DNA of 64,000 nucleotides from Roseiconus lacunae (lineage in GTDB: Bacteria; Planctomycetota; Planctomycetia; Pirellulales; Pirellulaceae): NCBI RefSeq assembly GCF_008312935.1, contig NZ_VSZO01000022.1:1-64000 (forward strand), read 5' to 3'. Below the pieces are notes generated by a model that worked only from the letters and a program-made list of their open reading frames with translations, had not been told where the DNA came from and did no database searches. Position numbers and translations under genes: made by a program. Below are positions 1 through 7,812 of the stretch, piece by piece. Each line of letters opens with the position of its first letter. Position 1 is the stretch's first letter.

Positions 1-51
1 TGACTCAACAGGAAGCAACGCTTCAATTTCACCACCAAAACATCACGAAGA

Positions 52-88
52 CCCGCAGCGGACTGTCGCCAGCCGCTGCGGGTTTTTT
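52..88 (+). terminator. Rho-independent terminator of an upstream gene
   Basis: A perfect 10-bp stem (CCCGCAGCGG at 52-61 pairing with CCGCTGCGGG at 73-82) encloses an 11-nt loop and is followed by six T residues at 83-88. This is a classic intrinsic terminator for a plus-strand gene that ends to the left of the window. It lies just past the 3' end of the convergent minus-strand gene ending at 142. Confidence 0.85.
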
Positions 89-141
89 CGTGCGCTTCTC
101 CCGTAGCCGAATGCGCCGAGCGTTTCGGTCGGCCTGCCAAA

Positions 142-1545
142 TCAATTGGCGTTCTCAGCAGACGCGTCAATGCGTAATTCTTTCAGTACCGCTTCAGCCC
201 TGAGTCGCGTCAACCCTTTGCTCGTACCGATCGCCTGTCGCAAATTCTTTTCTGCGGCGGATCGCGCAAGCTGTCGAAAATCAGAATTTTCCGCTTGCCG
301 AGAAAAAGTCACCCACTGCTGAGCCACCGAGATCCGTGCCAATGGATCAACTCCGGCATCAAGATCCTCCGCCGCAAGAGTTGCAATCGATGGATATGGC
401 GATCGGCGTAAATGAACCAATCCTTGGCGCCAGTCTTTGTCCTCCAAACACATTTTTACCCCGCGTGCGTGGTGCACAGACGGCGACATTTGCTGATCCA
501 CGGCATTCGGAAGCAGCGGCACCAGGTCCCAGACACACAGACGTGTGATGGACTCGGTTTCCGCGACCGTTCCAACCAATCGCTTCGGGGAATCCAACAC
601 CAAAAACTGAGGTGTTGCCAACTGGGGACGTGCAATGATCGTGACCGACTTCTCGTCAAGATTGATCCACACCAGCTGCGAAGTTCCGACGGTCGCCAAA
701 AGGTGATCGTTTCCGACGAATCGGTACTGATGCACGTGGCCGCCGCAATTGATCGAGCCCTCTAGAGTCATCGTCGTCATGTCACCAAGATCCAATCGCC
801 CATGAGGTCGACAAGCAACGAATCTGGTTTGATCGGGGGACAGCCGAATCTCGGTGATTGAACGTAGCGGTAAATCCGAAAGGAGCGTCTCGTCGAGTTC
901 AAACCCGGGAAAACGATGGATCGCAAGCGATTGCTTGCCGCCTCGATTACCAACGACCAACAACCGCGTTCCATTCTGGCAAAACCGCAGACGCACGACT
1001 CGATCGTATGGCGTTTCAATCTGGCCGATCGGTACTGGATTACCCGGTTGCCAGCGTTCGATCAACCGCTGCCCACCGTTGGATATCACCTCAGCCCGGC
1101 GGGGGTGAAACTGCCCCTGCCAAACAAGATGCCCCTCAGGAAGGGTGCTCGATCGGCGGTGCCGTGCAGCGTCCCAAATCTGAGCCCCGTAATCGATACC
1201 GACAGCGAGCAAGTTTCCATCGGGAGAAAAACTCAAGCTACCGGTACGGTTCTTCGAGCCAATCGGGCTCGGTGCCATGACCGATTGAAACGTCGACGTA
1301 TCAACCAGTTGGAGCTGACGTGTTTTTTCGCCACCCGTATTCTCACCAAACCAGGCCAAGGCGATTGAGCTGCCTTCGGGGGAAACCTCCAGAAGCTCAA
1401 GCTGCCCGGAATACCGAACCGAATCGGCAAGCTTGGCCAGTTCGTGCTGCCCTACTCCATTTTCAGCGGAGGCTTGCCTTAGCACCCCGGTCGTATCGCC
1501 TAACGCGATGATCAAAATCACCAGAATTGGAACACAAACGCGCAT
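142..1545 (-). CDS. Exported WD40/beta-propeller-like protein
   Basis: A 467-residue protein. I start it at the ATG whose first base is 1545: a strong GGGAGGGCGGA Shine-Dalgarno precedes it and it opens directly into a signal peptide (MRVCVPILVILIIALG, then an alanine-containing cleavage region). The longer frame, to 1707, would put 54 unrelated residues before the signal. The body has WD40-style strands such as LSFSPDGNLLAVG followed by AQIWD, and LRLSPDQTRFVA-like blocks, so a beta-propeller is likely. The C-terminal quarter is helical (SVAQQWVTFSRQ...). Planctomycetes carry many WD40 proteins of unknown role; I cannot name a ligand. It stands alone, facing the window edge, and the next gene upstream lies beyond a dispersed repeat. 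Confidence 0.75.
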   Translation of the reverse strand: MRVCVPILVILIIALGDTTGVLRQASAENGVGQHELAKLADSVRYSGQLELLEVSPEGSSIALAWFGENTGGEKTRQLQLVDTSTFQSVMAPSPIGSKNRTGSLSFSPDGNLLAVGIDYGAQIWDAARHRRSSTLPEGHLVWQGQFHPRRAEVISNGGQRLIERWQPGNPVPIGQIETPYDRVVRLRFCQNGTRLLVVGNRGGKQSLAIHRFPGFELDETLLSDLPLRSITEIRLSPDQTRFVACRPHGRLDLGDMTTMTLEGSINCGGHVHQYRFVGNDHLLATVGTSQLVWINLDEKSVTIIARPQLATPQFLVLDSPKRLVGTVAETESITRLCVWDLVPLLPNAVDQQMSPSVHHARGVKMCLEDKDWRQGLVHLRRSPYPSIATLAAEDLDAGVDPLARISVAQQWVTFSRQAENSDFRQLARSAAEKNLRQAIGTSKGLTRLRAEAVLKELRIDASAENAN

Positions 1546-2014
1546 TCCGCCCTCCCACTTCAGAGCAATGGCAAAGTTATTTTCAAACCACTTTAGCTCT
1601 TTGCGGCAACCGCTGCGCTGCGAAACGTCGCGACTGCTCCCTTGTGAAGACCGCTCAGCGATTGCGAGTAGGAGAAAACACAATCGGTGGCCGACAGTCC
1701 GACACAATCGCTAACTTTGTTGCCGGACTTCCTCAATCTTTCCTGTCAAACGCCACACTACTGAAAAGATTCTTTCCAGCGTCGTCGTAACAAAAGGGCA
1801 GATGGTTCGACAAAACTAGGGTATCGTTCCATTTGAAATTACCGGTTCGGCTCATCAGCCAACGGGCATTAGCTCCGGTGATTGCAACGAAACCGTGGCT
1901 AACGCCATGCGGCTAATCCTTATTTTGAAGGTTGACGAAGCACTAGCCCCCATGTCATGGTGACTCCACGGCACCGAAAGCCTCGGCGGCTTCCGCTACG
2001 ATGGTGTGAACCAT
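1546..2014. other. Intergenic region with dispersed repeat copy A
   Basis: This gap separates the hydrolase stop from the start of the propeller gene, both on the minus strand. Its only recognisable content is the hairpin repeat at about 1834-1947 and the Shine-Dalgarno next to 1545. The short open frames crossing it look like chance. Confidence 0.6.
1834..1947 (+). repeat. Dispersed hairpin repeat, copy A
   Basis: One of six copies of a roughly 110-bp intergenic repeat. Its core is an imperfect inverted repeat: AGCC-AACGGGCATTAGCTCCGG at about 1857-1878 faces CCGTGGCTAACGCCATGCGG from about 1893. The tail reads GTTGACGAAGCACTAGCC. It contains no coding frame. Confidence 0.8.
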
Positions 2015-2902
2015 TCATCGATATCGCCAGCACCAACTGCTGATCAATTCCGAAACGAAGGCCAAGTCATCGGGATTAGATGCCAACAGATGATCCGCTC
2101 CAGCCAGGGCGACCAGGCTAACCGGCTTTGCTGCTTCCCGAGTCGAACCGTAGTACTCGGCAGAGGGCGGCTGCGAGAGAAGCGACATCAGGCGGACGGC
2201 ATGGTCAAACGCGACCGTCTCATCAACCGGCGAATGCAGCAGCAACACCGGGCACTGAATTGTTGGCAAGACATCGGCCACCTGATACGAACGAAAATCG
2301 TCGATCATCTGCTTGGTGATCATCCATTCGATGCCACCGATCGAGACCTTCCCGGAACCTTTGCTGACGATCTCGGGATTCATTTTTTCGAGTAGAACCG
2401 CCAAGTGCGCCGAGTCACTCGGTGCGGCCAGCGTCGCGACCATCGACAAGTCAACTAATTCGGCAAGATGATGCTCGCTCGCTTGGTGTGCCCGCGCCGC
2501 GGTGACCAACGATGCGATCCCACCAAAGCTATGCCCGATCAGGCCAGTGACTGTCCCCAATTCATCGCGGGCAAATCGAATCGCTGAGGCGAGGTCGGCG
2601 AGATTGGTCGTGAAATTCGACTGAGAGAATTCGCCTTCGCTTCCGCCAAGCCCGGTCATATCGAATCGCAGCACCCCGATCCCGGCCTTTGCCAATGCGC
2701 GACTAATCCGAACGGTTGCTTTTAGATCTTTGCTACAGGTGAAGCAGTGTGAAAAAACCACCGCTGGCGGCAAAGATGCATCACCACGTGAATCGATCGA
2801 CCAATCTTTGGGACGATCAATAATGCCGGCTAATTGGTGCGTCCCCAAACCACTCGAAAACTTCACGCGGTACGAAGTCGTCTCTTTCCCTGTCGTCCGC
2901 AC
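2015..2902 (-). CDS. Alpha/beta hydrolase (hydrolase half of the hydrolase/OsmC family)
   Basis: A 295-residue alpha/beta hydrolase. Visible features are the oxyanion-region block HCFTCSKD, the segment VLRFDMTGLGGSEGEF, the nucleophile elbow GHSFGG (catalytic Ser), a late acid in LLLHSPVDETV and the catalytic His in GADHLL. These blocks resemble the N-terminal half of the bifunctional alpha/beta hydrolase-OsmC proteins, but the reading frame stops after the hydrolase and no OsmC part follows. The start is a GTG at 2900-2902, three bases after the stop of the flotillin-like gene, so the two are probably cotranscribed and translationally coupled. The substrate is unknown; small-molecule ester hydrolysis is the family expectation. 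Copy A of the dispersed repeat follows the gene. Confidence 0.85.
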   Translation of the reverse strand: MRTTGKETTSYRVKFSSGLGTHQLAGIIDRPKDWSIDSRGDASLPPAVVFSHCFTCSKDLKATVRISRALAKAGIGVLRFDMTGLGGSEGEFSQSNFTTNLADLASAIRFARDELGTVTGLIGHSFGGIASLVTAARAHQASEHHLAELVDLSMVATLAAPSDSAHLAVLLEKMNPEIVSKGSGKVSIGGIEWMITKQMIDDFRSYQVADVLPTIQCPVLLLHSPVDETVAFDHAVRLMSLLSQPPSAEYYGSTREAAKPVSLVALAGADHLLASNPDDLAFVSELISSWCWRYR

Positions 2903-2905
2903 GAT

Positions 2906-3937
2906 TTAATTCATCCGAGTTGAATCGGAAATCCGACCGGCGCGAAACGCTTCGGCCATCGCGCGAGGCACTTCGGCTTCGGCAAGGACGAGCGCGGATT
3001 TGTTGCTGGCGACCTTAGCCCGCATCTGCTGCTCTTCGGCGACCGCTTCTGCGCGACGGCGCTCTGCCTGTGCTTGTGCCACACGGGTGTCCGCTTCCGC
3101 TTGATCGCTTTGCAGTCGGGCGCCGATATTTTCGCCAACATCGATATCGGCGATGTCGATGGAGACGATCTCAAAGGCAGTTTGTGCGTCCAACCCGCGT
3201 TCCAAGACGACCCGAGTGATCATGTCGGGATTTTCGAGGACCTTAAAGTGAGTTTCGGCTGACCCAATCGAACTAATGATTGCCTCGCCGACCCGTGCGA
3301 TCACGGTGTCTTCGGTCGCACCACCGATCAATTGCTCCAAGTTTGTCCGTACCGTCACTCGGGCGCGAACTCGTAATTCGATCCCATTCTTGGTGATCGC
3401 ACTGAGAGTCGTTTTGCCACTGCGAGATGGATCGGGGCAATCGATGACTTTCGGGTACACGCTGGTTTGGACGGCATCGAGCACGTCGCGTCCGGCCAAA
3501 TCGATCGCCGCGGCCTGATCAAAGTCCAAGGGGATTTCGGCTCGCGCGGCGGCGATGATCGCGTGGATCACGTTCATGATGTTCCCGCCGGCAAGGTAGT
3601 GTGCTTCGAGCCTTCGGGTACTGATCCCACTTTTACGCCCGATGTCCAAACCGGCTTGGGCGGACATCACTTTTGCTTGGACAATCACGTTGGGATTGAC
3701 CTTTGTGAAATGCATCCGAATCAGACTCGGTGCACTCACGTCGGCTACCGACATGTACGCTTGAATCCAGAGCTTGCCGTAGCGGAGCACAAAGAATCCA
3801 AAAATCATGCCGAACACGACCAGCATGATCCCGATCAAGATGATCACCAAGCCCGATACCGTGGACGTGTCGGCTAACAATCGTGCGTCAGCAAGTAACA
3901 TCGAGCGTTCCAGTGATCCAACGGCAGCTTCGGTCAT
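2906..3937 (-). CDS. floA: Flotillin-like protein FloA
   Basis: A 343-residue flotillin-like membrane protein. It opens with a short lead and one strong membrane segment (LVIILIGIMLVVFGMIFGFF), followed by the SPFH-type body with the typical stretch LIRMHFTKVNPNVIVQAK and NGIELRVRARVTVRTN. An Ala/Glu/Arg-rich coiled coil near the end (QAEADTRVAQAQAERRRAEA) also fits the family. Bacterial FloA scaffolds membrane microdomains and oligomerises. The start at 3937 has GAAGGA about six bases upstream; longer frames add residues with no membrane logic. It is the first gene of a two-gene unit with the hydrolase (3-bp gap). Identification is by overall sequence pattern and I consider it firm. Confidence 0.92.
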   Translation of the reverse strand: MTEAAVGSLERSMLLADARLLADTSTVSGLVIILIGIMLVVFGMIFGFFVLRYGKLWIQAYMSVADVSAPSLIRMHFTKVNPNVIVQAKVMSAQAGLDIGRKSGISTRRLEAHYLAGGNIMNVIHAIIAAARAEIPLDFDQAAAIDLAGRDVLDAVQTSVYPKVIDCPDPSRSGKTTLSAITKNGIELRVRARVTVRTNLEQLIGGATEDTVIARVGEAIISSIGSAETHFKVLENPDMITRVVLERGLDAQTAFEIVSIDIADIDVGENIGARLQSDQAEADTRVAQAQAERRRAEAVAEEQQMRAKVASNKSALVLAEAEVPRAMAEAFRAGRISDSTRMN

Positions 3938-4672
3938 AACAGTCCTTCGATCAACATACAAACAACCTTCAACAGACATCAGCTCTAGTGTAGAGCCTTC
4001 GAGAAGTGATCTGCAACCTAATGGGCCGAATCCAAACACGCATCGAGACTTCAATCCAGCAGAATCGCTGGTAAAAATTTCGCCGGTGCTTCGTCAACCT
4101 TTGAAATCAGGATTGGCCGCATGGCGTTTGCCAAAGTTTGGTGCGATAACCGGAGCGAACGCCCGTCGGCTGATGAGTCGCCCCCCAATATTTGGCCCAG
4201 ACGGAGCATTAGTGGCATCACGTTTGCAAAGAAACCGTGAAACTAACGTTGAAATGCAGTTTTCAACATGTTTTCAACTGTCCTACGCCCAAGTTTGTCT
4301 CTATGGTTGAATTGATCCCCCCCGGGATTGACCAGACGCGATGGTGGAGTGGACTTGATGTTGGATGTTGTTTTCTCGGTTCAATGTTGGGTCCGGATCG
4401 TGGTGGGAGCTACGAAAGCTTTCGATCACCTGGGGTGACAAACCGGCACACTCGGGGAATTTCCACCGCCCCAGAATCGAACGTAGACGCGGCACAAATG
4501 CATTGTTCGAGTTCGGTACCAGGTTGAACGCCAATCGGCAGTTCGACGAACTCCGAAGCTTTGGCCGCAGAAGAGTGCTGGGGCTGGGTTTCGGACGACA
4601 GATTGAAATTTGGACTGAGTCGAATCAGGAAAGTCAAATCAGGAAACTGAGTAGAAGATAGGAACTTGACCT
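3938..4672. other. Long divergent intergenic region with repeat copy B
   Basis: This 735-bp gap lies between divergently transcribed genes and must hold the promoter of floA (left) and of the small gene at 4673 (right). Repeat copy B sits at about 4085-4195. The overlapping short frames between 4237 and 4661 have no ribosome site, no recognisable composition and overlap one another, so I do not call them. No other structure is evident. Confidence 0.6.
4085..4195 (-). repeat. Dispersed hairpin repeat, copy B (reverse orientation)
   Basis: The element reads in reverse: GGTGCTTCGTCAACC, then GGCCGCATGGCGTTTGCC, then ATAACCGGAGCGAACGCCC and GTCGGCTGATGAGTCG. Both hairpin arms are present with a few substitutions compared with copy A. 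It lies in the upstream region of floA. Confidence 0.78.
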
Positions 4673-5014
4673 ATGCAGGCTAATTGGCGAGAAGGCGATT
4701 GGGCCGTTTATCGAAAGAGCAAACAGGGGGCGACACCGGGGCGTCGTGCGTCCCAGGTCATTGCGTCCAGTAAGGGCGAAACGTATCGCTACGTCGTCGA
4801 CAAATTTTGGGTTGTCGACGAGGTTCTACCTGACGGACGCCTTCGCCTGATCACTGCTCGCGGAAAGGTACATACGATCGAATCTGACGACCCGAATCTA
4901 CGTCGCCCGGGATTCCTGCAAAAGCTTTTATGGCGAGAACGCTTCGCAGTTGTCGAAGCAAGTCGAGACAATGTGTCGCACAGCGAGCGCCAGACAGGTG
5001 CGGTTGGGGCCTGA
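4673..5014 (+). CDS. Small hypothetical cytoplasmic protein (113 aa)
   Basis: A 113-residue protein without signal peptide or membrane segment, rich in basic residues. The N-terminal half (WREGDWAVYRKSKQ ... YRYVVDKFWVVDEV) and DGRLRLITARGKVHTIE look like a small beta barrel of the kind seen in SH3- or translation-factor-like folds, but I do not recognise the family. A strong terminator at 5069 directly follows it, which supports this as a real, separately transcribed gene. The ATG at 4673 is preceded by a weak AGGAA. It diverges from floA across a 735-bp gap. Confidence 0.65.
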   Translation: MQANWREGDWAVYRKSKQGATPGRRASQVIASSKGETYRYVVDKFWVVDEVLPDGRLRLITARGKVHTIESDDPNLRRPGFLQKLLWRERFAVVEASRDNVSHSERQTGAVGA

Positions 5015-5068
5015 GTCGAACACGACGATCGATCGTGCACTTCACATTCGAATCACCGAACGGAAATG

Positions 5069-5107
5069 CCAGCTTGCACGTCAATCGTGCAAGCTGGTTA
5101 TTTTTTG
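5069..5107 (+). terminator. Strong Rho-independent terminator
   Basis: A perfect 12-bp stem (CCAGCTTGCACG at 5069-5080, CGTGCAAGCTGG at 5086-5097) with a 5-nt loop is followed by TTATTTTTT. It ends transcription of the 113-aa gene before the convergent flavoprotein gene. Confidence 0.92.
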
Positions 5108-5190
5108 CGCACCGAGAGGCGATCGATGGCCTTTCGGAAATCGATTGAACAAGAAAATAAAAAATCGACTGACTCGATCGCAACGCAGCC

Positions 5191-6432
5191 TCAACTTGCC
5201 ATCGCAGTGCGAGCTTTCTCCATCGACTTTTCCATGTCATCAAACATTTGTCGGGCACCATCGTGAAACACACGACCGATTAACACATCCGTTAAACAAC
5301 TGCGATGTTCGGGGTGCTCTTTCATGAATCGGCCGATACTGAACTCATCGCTATAGAACGCGTGCACGAGCTTTCGAACCCATAGCGCGCCCTCTAGAAA
5401 GTCTTCCGTCCAGCAGCCGAGTTGGGCCCCCGATAAATCATTTTTACGAATGCCCTCGACGATCGCATCACCGGCACGCACGCCCATTTCGAGCGCGAAA
5501 TAAACGCCGGAAGAATACACCGGGTCGATGAACCCCAATGCGTCACCGACGAGCACCCAACCATCGCCGGCGTGCTGAGTGGACATGTAAGAAAACTCTT
5601 TTGCCGTTCGCAAGCCACCAAGCTGAGTGGCATCCTTCAACCGAGATTGCAAGCCGGGGCAAATTGCTAGTTCTTCTTGATAAGTCTGCTCTTGTGGGCC
5701 ACGTCCCTTGAGTAAGTAATCGTTGTCACCAACGCAGCCGATGCTTGTGATACCGCGAGAAAGTGGAATGAACCAAAACCAAGACTTCTTCGACTCGGTT
5801 TGCATGATGATCGTCGCACCTTCGTTGTCGCCGTCACCACGAATAGCGTCTCGGTAGTAGCCCCAAATCGCAGCTTTCTTCAGATCCGGATTAACTTTCT
5901 TGAGCCCAAGCTTATTTGCGAGAAACGATTGTTGCCCGGTCGCATCGACGACTACTTTTGCATTGATCTGACGAACGTTCCCATCTCGATCACGAACGGA
6001 AACGCCGATGGCGCGTCCCGATTCATCGAACATCACATCCGACAAGCGAGTTTCATCGTAGCACTCTGCACCTAACTCGGCGGCGCGATCGAACAGCATC
6101 TTGTCAAACTCGCTTCGCTCGACCTGCCAGGTATCGGCGCACTCGCGTTCGTCATGCTTTCGGAAAAAGAATGGGGCAGACTCTTTCCCATTGCCGGAAA
6201 CGAACTGAACGCTTTTCTTCACCTGCCAGCCAGATTCCTTGACCTTTTCATTCAGCTGCAAACGTTGTAGTGGCCAGTAAGTTTCAGGCATCAGCGACTC
6301 GCCGACGTGAAACCGTGGCACGTGTTCGCGTTCGATCAACAGGGTGCTCAATCCGCCTTCGGCCGTGATCGAAGCGGTAGCTCCACCGCCAGGGCCGGCA
6401 CCAATGACAACGCAATCGTACGCTGACTTCAT
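5191..6432 (-). CDS. FAD-dependent oxidoreductase, flavin-dependent halogenase-like
   Basis: A 413-residue flavoprotein. The N-terminus has the dinucleotide-binding motif GAGPGG (residues 11-16) after a beta strand and an acidic residue at the second strand end (LLIERE). FHVGESLMP (41-49) matches the block seen in phenol/pyrrole-type halogenases and related reductases. WFWFIP (218-223) fits the WxWxIP motif of flavin-dependent halogenases, a lysine pair sits at 72-73, and VLVGDALGFIDP is the second FAD motif. The family also includes geranylgeranyl-reductase-like enzymes without halogenase activity, so the reaction is uncertain. No flavin reductase or biosynthetic cluster is adjacent. The start has AGGA upstream at slightly long spacing. 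No signal peptide is present, so the protein should be cytoplasmic. Confidence 0.82.
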   Translation of the reverse strand: MKSAYDCVVIGAGPGGGATASITAEGGLSTLLIEREHVPRFHVGESLMPETYWPLQRLQLNEKVKESGWQVKKSVQFVSGNGKESAPFFFRKHDERECADTWQVERSEFDKMLFDRAAELGAECYDETRLSDVMFDESGRAIGVSVRDRDGNVRQINAKVVVDATGQQSFLANKLGLKKVNPDLKKAAIWGYYRDAIRGDGDNEGATIIMQTESKKSWFWFIPLSRGITSIGCVGDNDYLLKGRGPQEQTYQEELAICPGLQSRLKDATQLGGLRTAKEFSYMSTQHAGDGWVLVGDALGFIDPVYSSGVYFALEMGVRAGDAIVEGIRKNDLSGAQLGCWTEDFLEGALWVRKLVHAFYSDEFSIGRFMKEHPEHRSCLTDVLIGRVFHDGARQMFDDMEKSMEKARTAMAS

Positions 6433-6859
6433 CGATTCAAAATCCTGTCAATCCGAGTGCTAAATCCACAAGTGTGAGCAATCCGCCGCAGCAAAATCTA
6501 TTCTTCTGCGACGTTCTCGCCGATACGAGGGTAACCGTGAATGAGGGTGAACCGCAACGCGCTTTCCTACCTTCGTTTTCCCATTCTACCAGCTCGAAAA
6601 GCTCCCGCAGTACTGCCCTAAATGACGAAACCAGCCCACCATTGCGGTGTGACAATTCGCCTATCCGTCATGACCTGTCCCACCGATGACGCTTTCCCAA
6701 CGATGCCGCCACCAGAGCCATGTTTGCGACCTAGGGTGTTGCGAGACTGATCGTGTCAGGCCACGTCGGTCTGAACGCCACGTTGCAATCGAGAAACCGG
6801 ACTTATTACCCATCACAGGCACAATTTCGATCGCTCATTGATTGATCTTGTTCAAGAAC
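6433..6859. other. Divergent intergenic region
   Basis: This gap separates the flavoprotein gene (leftward) from the lipoprotein gene (rightward) and should contain both promoters. I see no convincing -35/-10 pair, repeat or structured element. Two opposing short frames in it (6437-6689) have no ribosome site or family resemblance. Confidence 0.5.
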
Positions 6860-7654
6860 ATGAACTGTCGCTCTATCGTTCTGGCCACGATGGTCGCCAT
6901 CTGTTTGCTGGTGCCTTCGGGATGCAAGGAAGTGTCACAAGCCTTTGTCCATTTGGATAACGGACACGATCGCCCCGTCACAATCTTTGTCGACGGAATC
7001 TACGCGGGCAGAGTCGAATCAGGCCACTCGCGGCGACTGACGTTGCCACTCGGACACCATGAATTCTTCGTCAAAGACGACCAACGAGTGGTCTACTCGG
7101 CCGCACACCGTCTGGACTCAGGAGACCGCCCATACCGCACGCCGGTTTTTATCCTGAACCCCGATGGAAACAATCGGTACTGCGAACTGCAGCTAGCGAT
7201 GCGTCCGATCGAGACCGGCCATGAAGACGGCTTGGTGACATTGACCAGTCACCAAGAGCCCCCACTCGATGACCAATGCATCCCAACGCAGGTCATCAAG
7301 ACGCTGCCTGAGAAGACACTGCCTGAGAAAATACTGCCTCACGACATCACCACGGAGACACTTTCTGCCGCCGAAGTTAGGGCCCAATACAAAGCGATCC
7401 TGCGACGCTTTAATCTTCGATCACCGACAACGTTCTTTCAAGTTGAGCACGCCGAGCACCAATTCAGCCCGATCCCCATCGCCGCATTTCCCACCGAAGA
7501 GACGGAGCCTTCGCCGAGTGCACTGGCACGGATTCCTCATCCTCTGCATCGCTACTTGAGTGAAGCGTTCGCGGTGGATCACCCCACGAGGCAAGACTTA
7601 GAAATGCTTCAAAAAGCCGAGTCTGCTGCGATCGCCTGCGTTCCCGTTCGATAG
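6860..7654 (+). CDS. Hypothetical lipoprotein
   Basis: A 264-residue protein starting at ATG 6860, immediately followed by a lipoprotein signal: MNCRSIVLATMVAICL then a lipobox LVPSGC. A TTG at 6842 would add six residues and is less likely. The domain after the lipidated Cys has short beta-rich segments (RPVTIFVDGIYAG, SRRLTLPLGHHEFFV) resembling the small beta domains in which a peptide sequence decorates a surface. A small direct repeat, LPEKT-LPEKI-LPH, encoded by a near-identical tandem near 7310-7340, links it to a Pro-rich C-terminal part. I do not recognise the family. It should be anchored to a membrane and face away from the cytoplasm. Confidence 0.7.
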   Translation: MNCRSIVLATMVAICLLVPSGCKEVSQAFVHLDNGHDRPVTIFVDGIYAGRVESGHSRRLTLPLGHHEFFVKDDQRVVYSAAHRLDSGDRPYRTPVFILNPDGNNRYCELQLAMRPIETGHEDGLVTLTSHQEPPLDDQCIPTQVIKTLPEKTLPEKILPHDITTETLSAAEVRAQYKAILRRFNLRSPTTFFQVEHAEHQFSPIPIAAFPTEETEPSPSALARIPHPLHRYLSEAFAVDHPTRQDLEMLQKAESAAIACVPVR

Positions 7655-7812
7655 TGCATACCTTGCGACAAACGTTTTCGCCGGTCTCGTGTCCTCCCAC
7701 CATCGGAATTCAGGCTGGGTCAAAACCGACGACGGACGTTTGCCCCGGTTGTTGCCCGGGAACCGTCGCAAGCTCCATTCCGCAAACAACCACTTGAAAG
7801 GTTGACGAAGCG

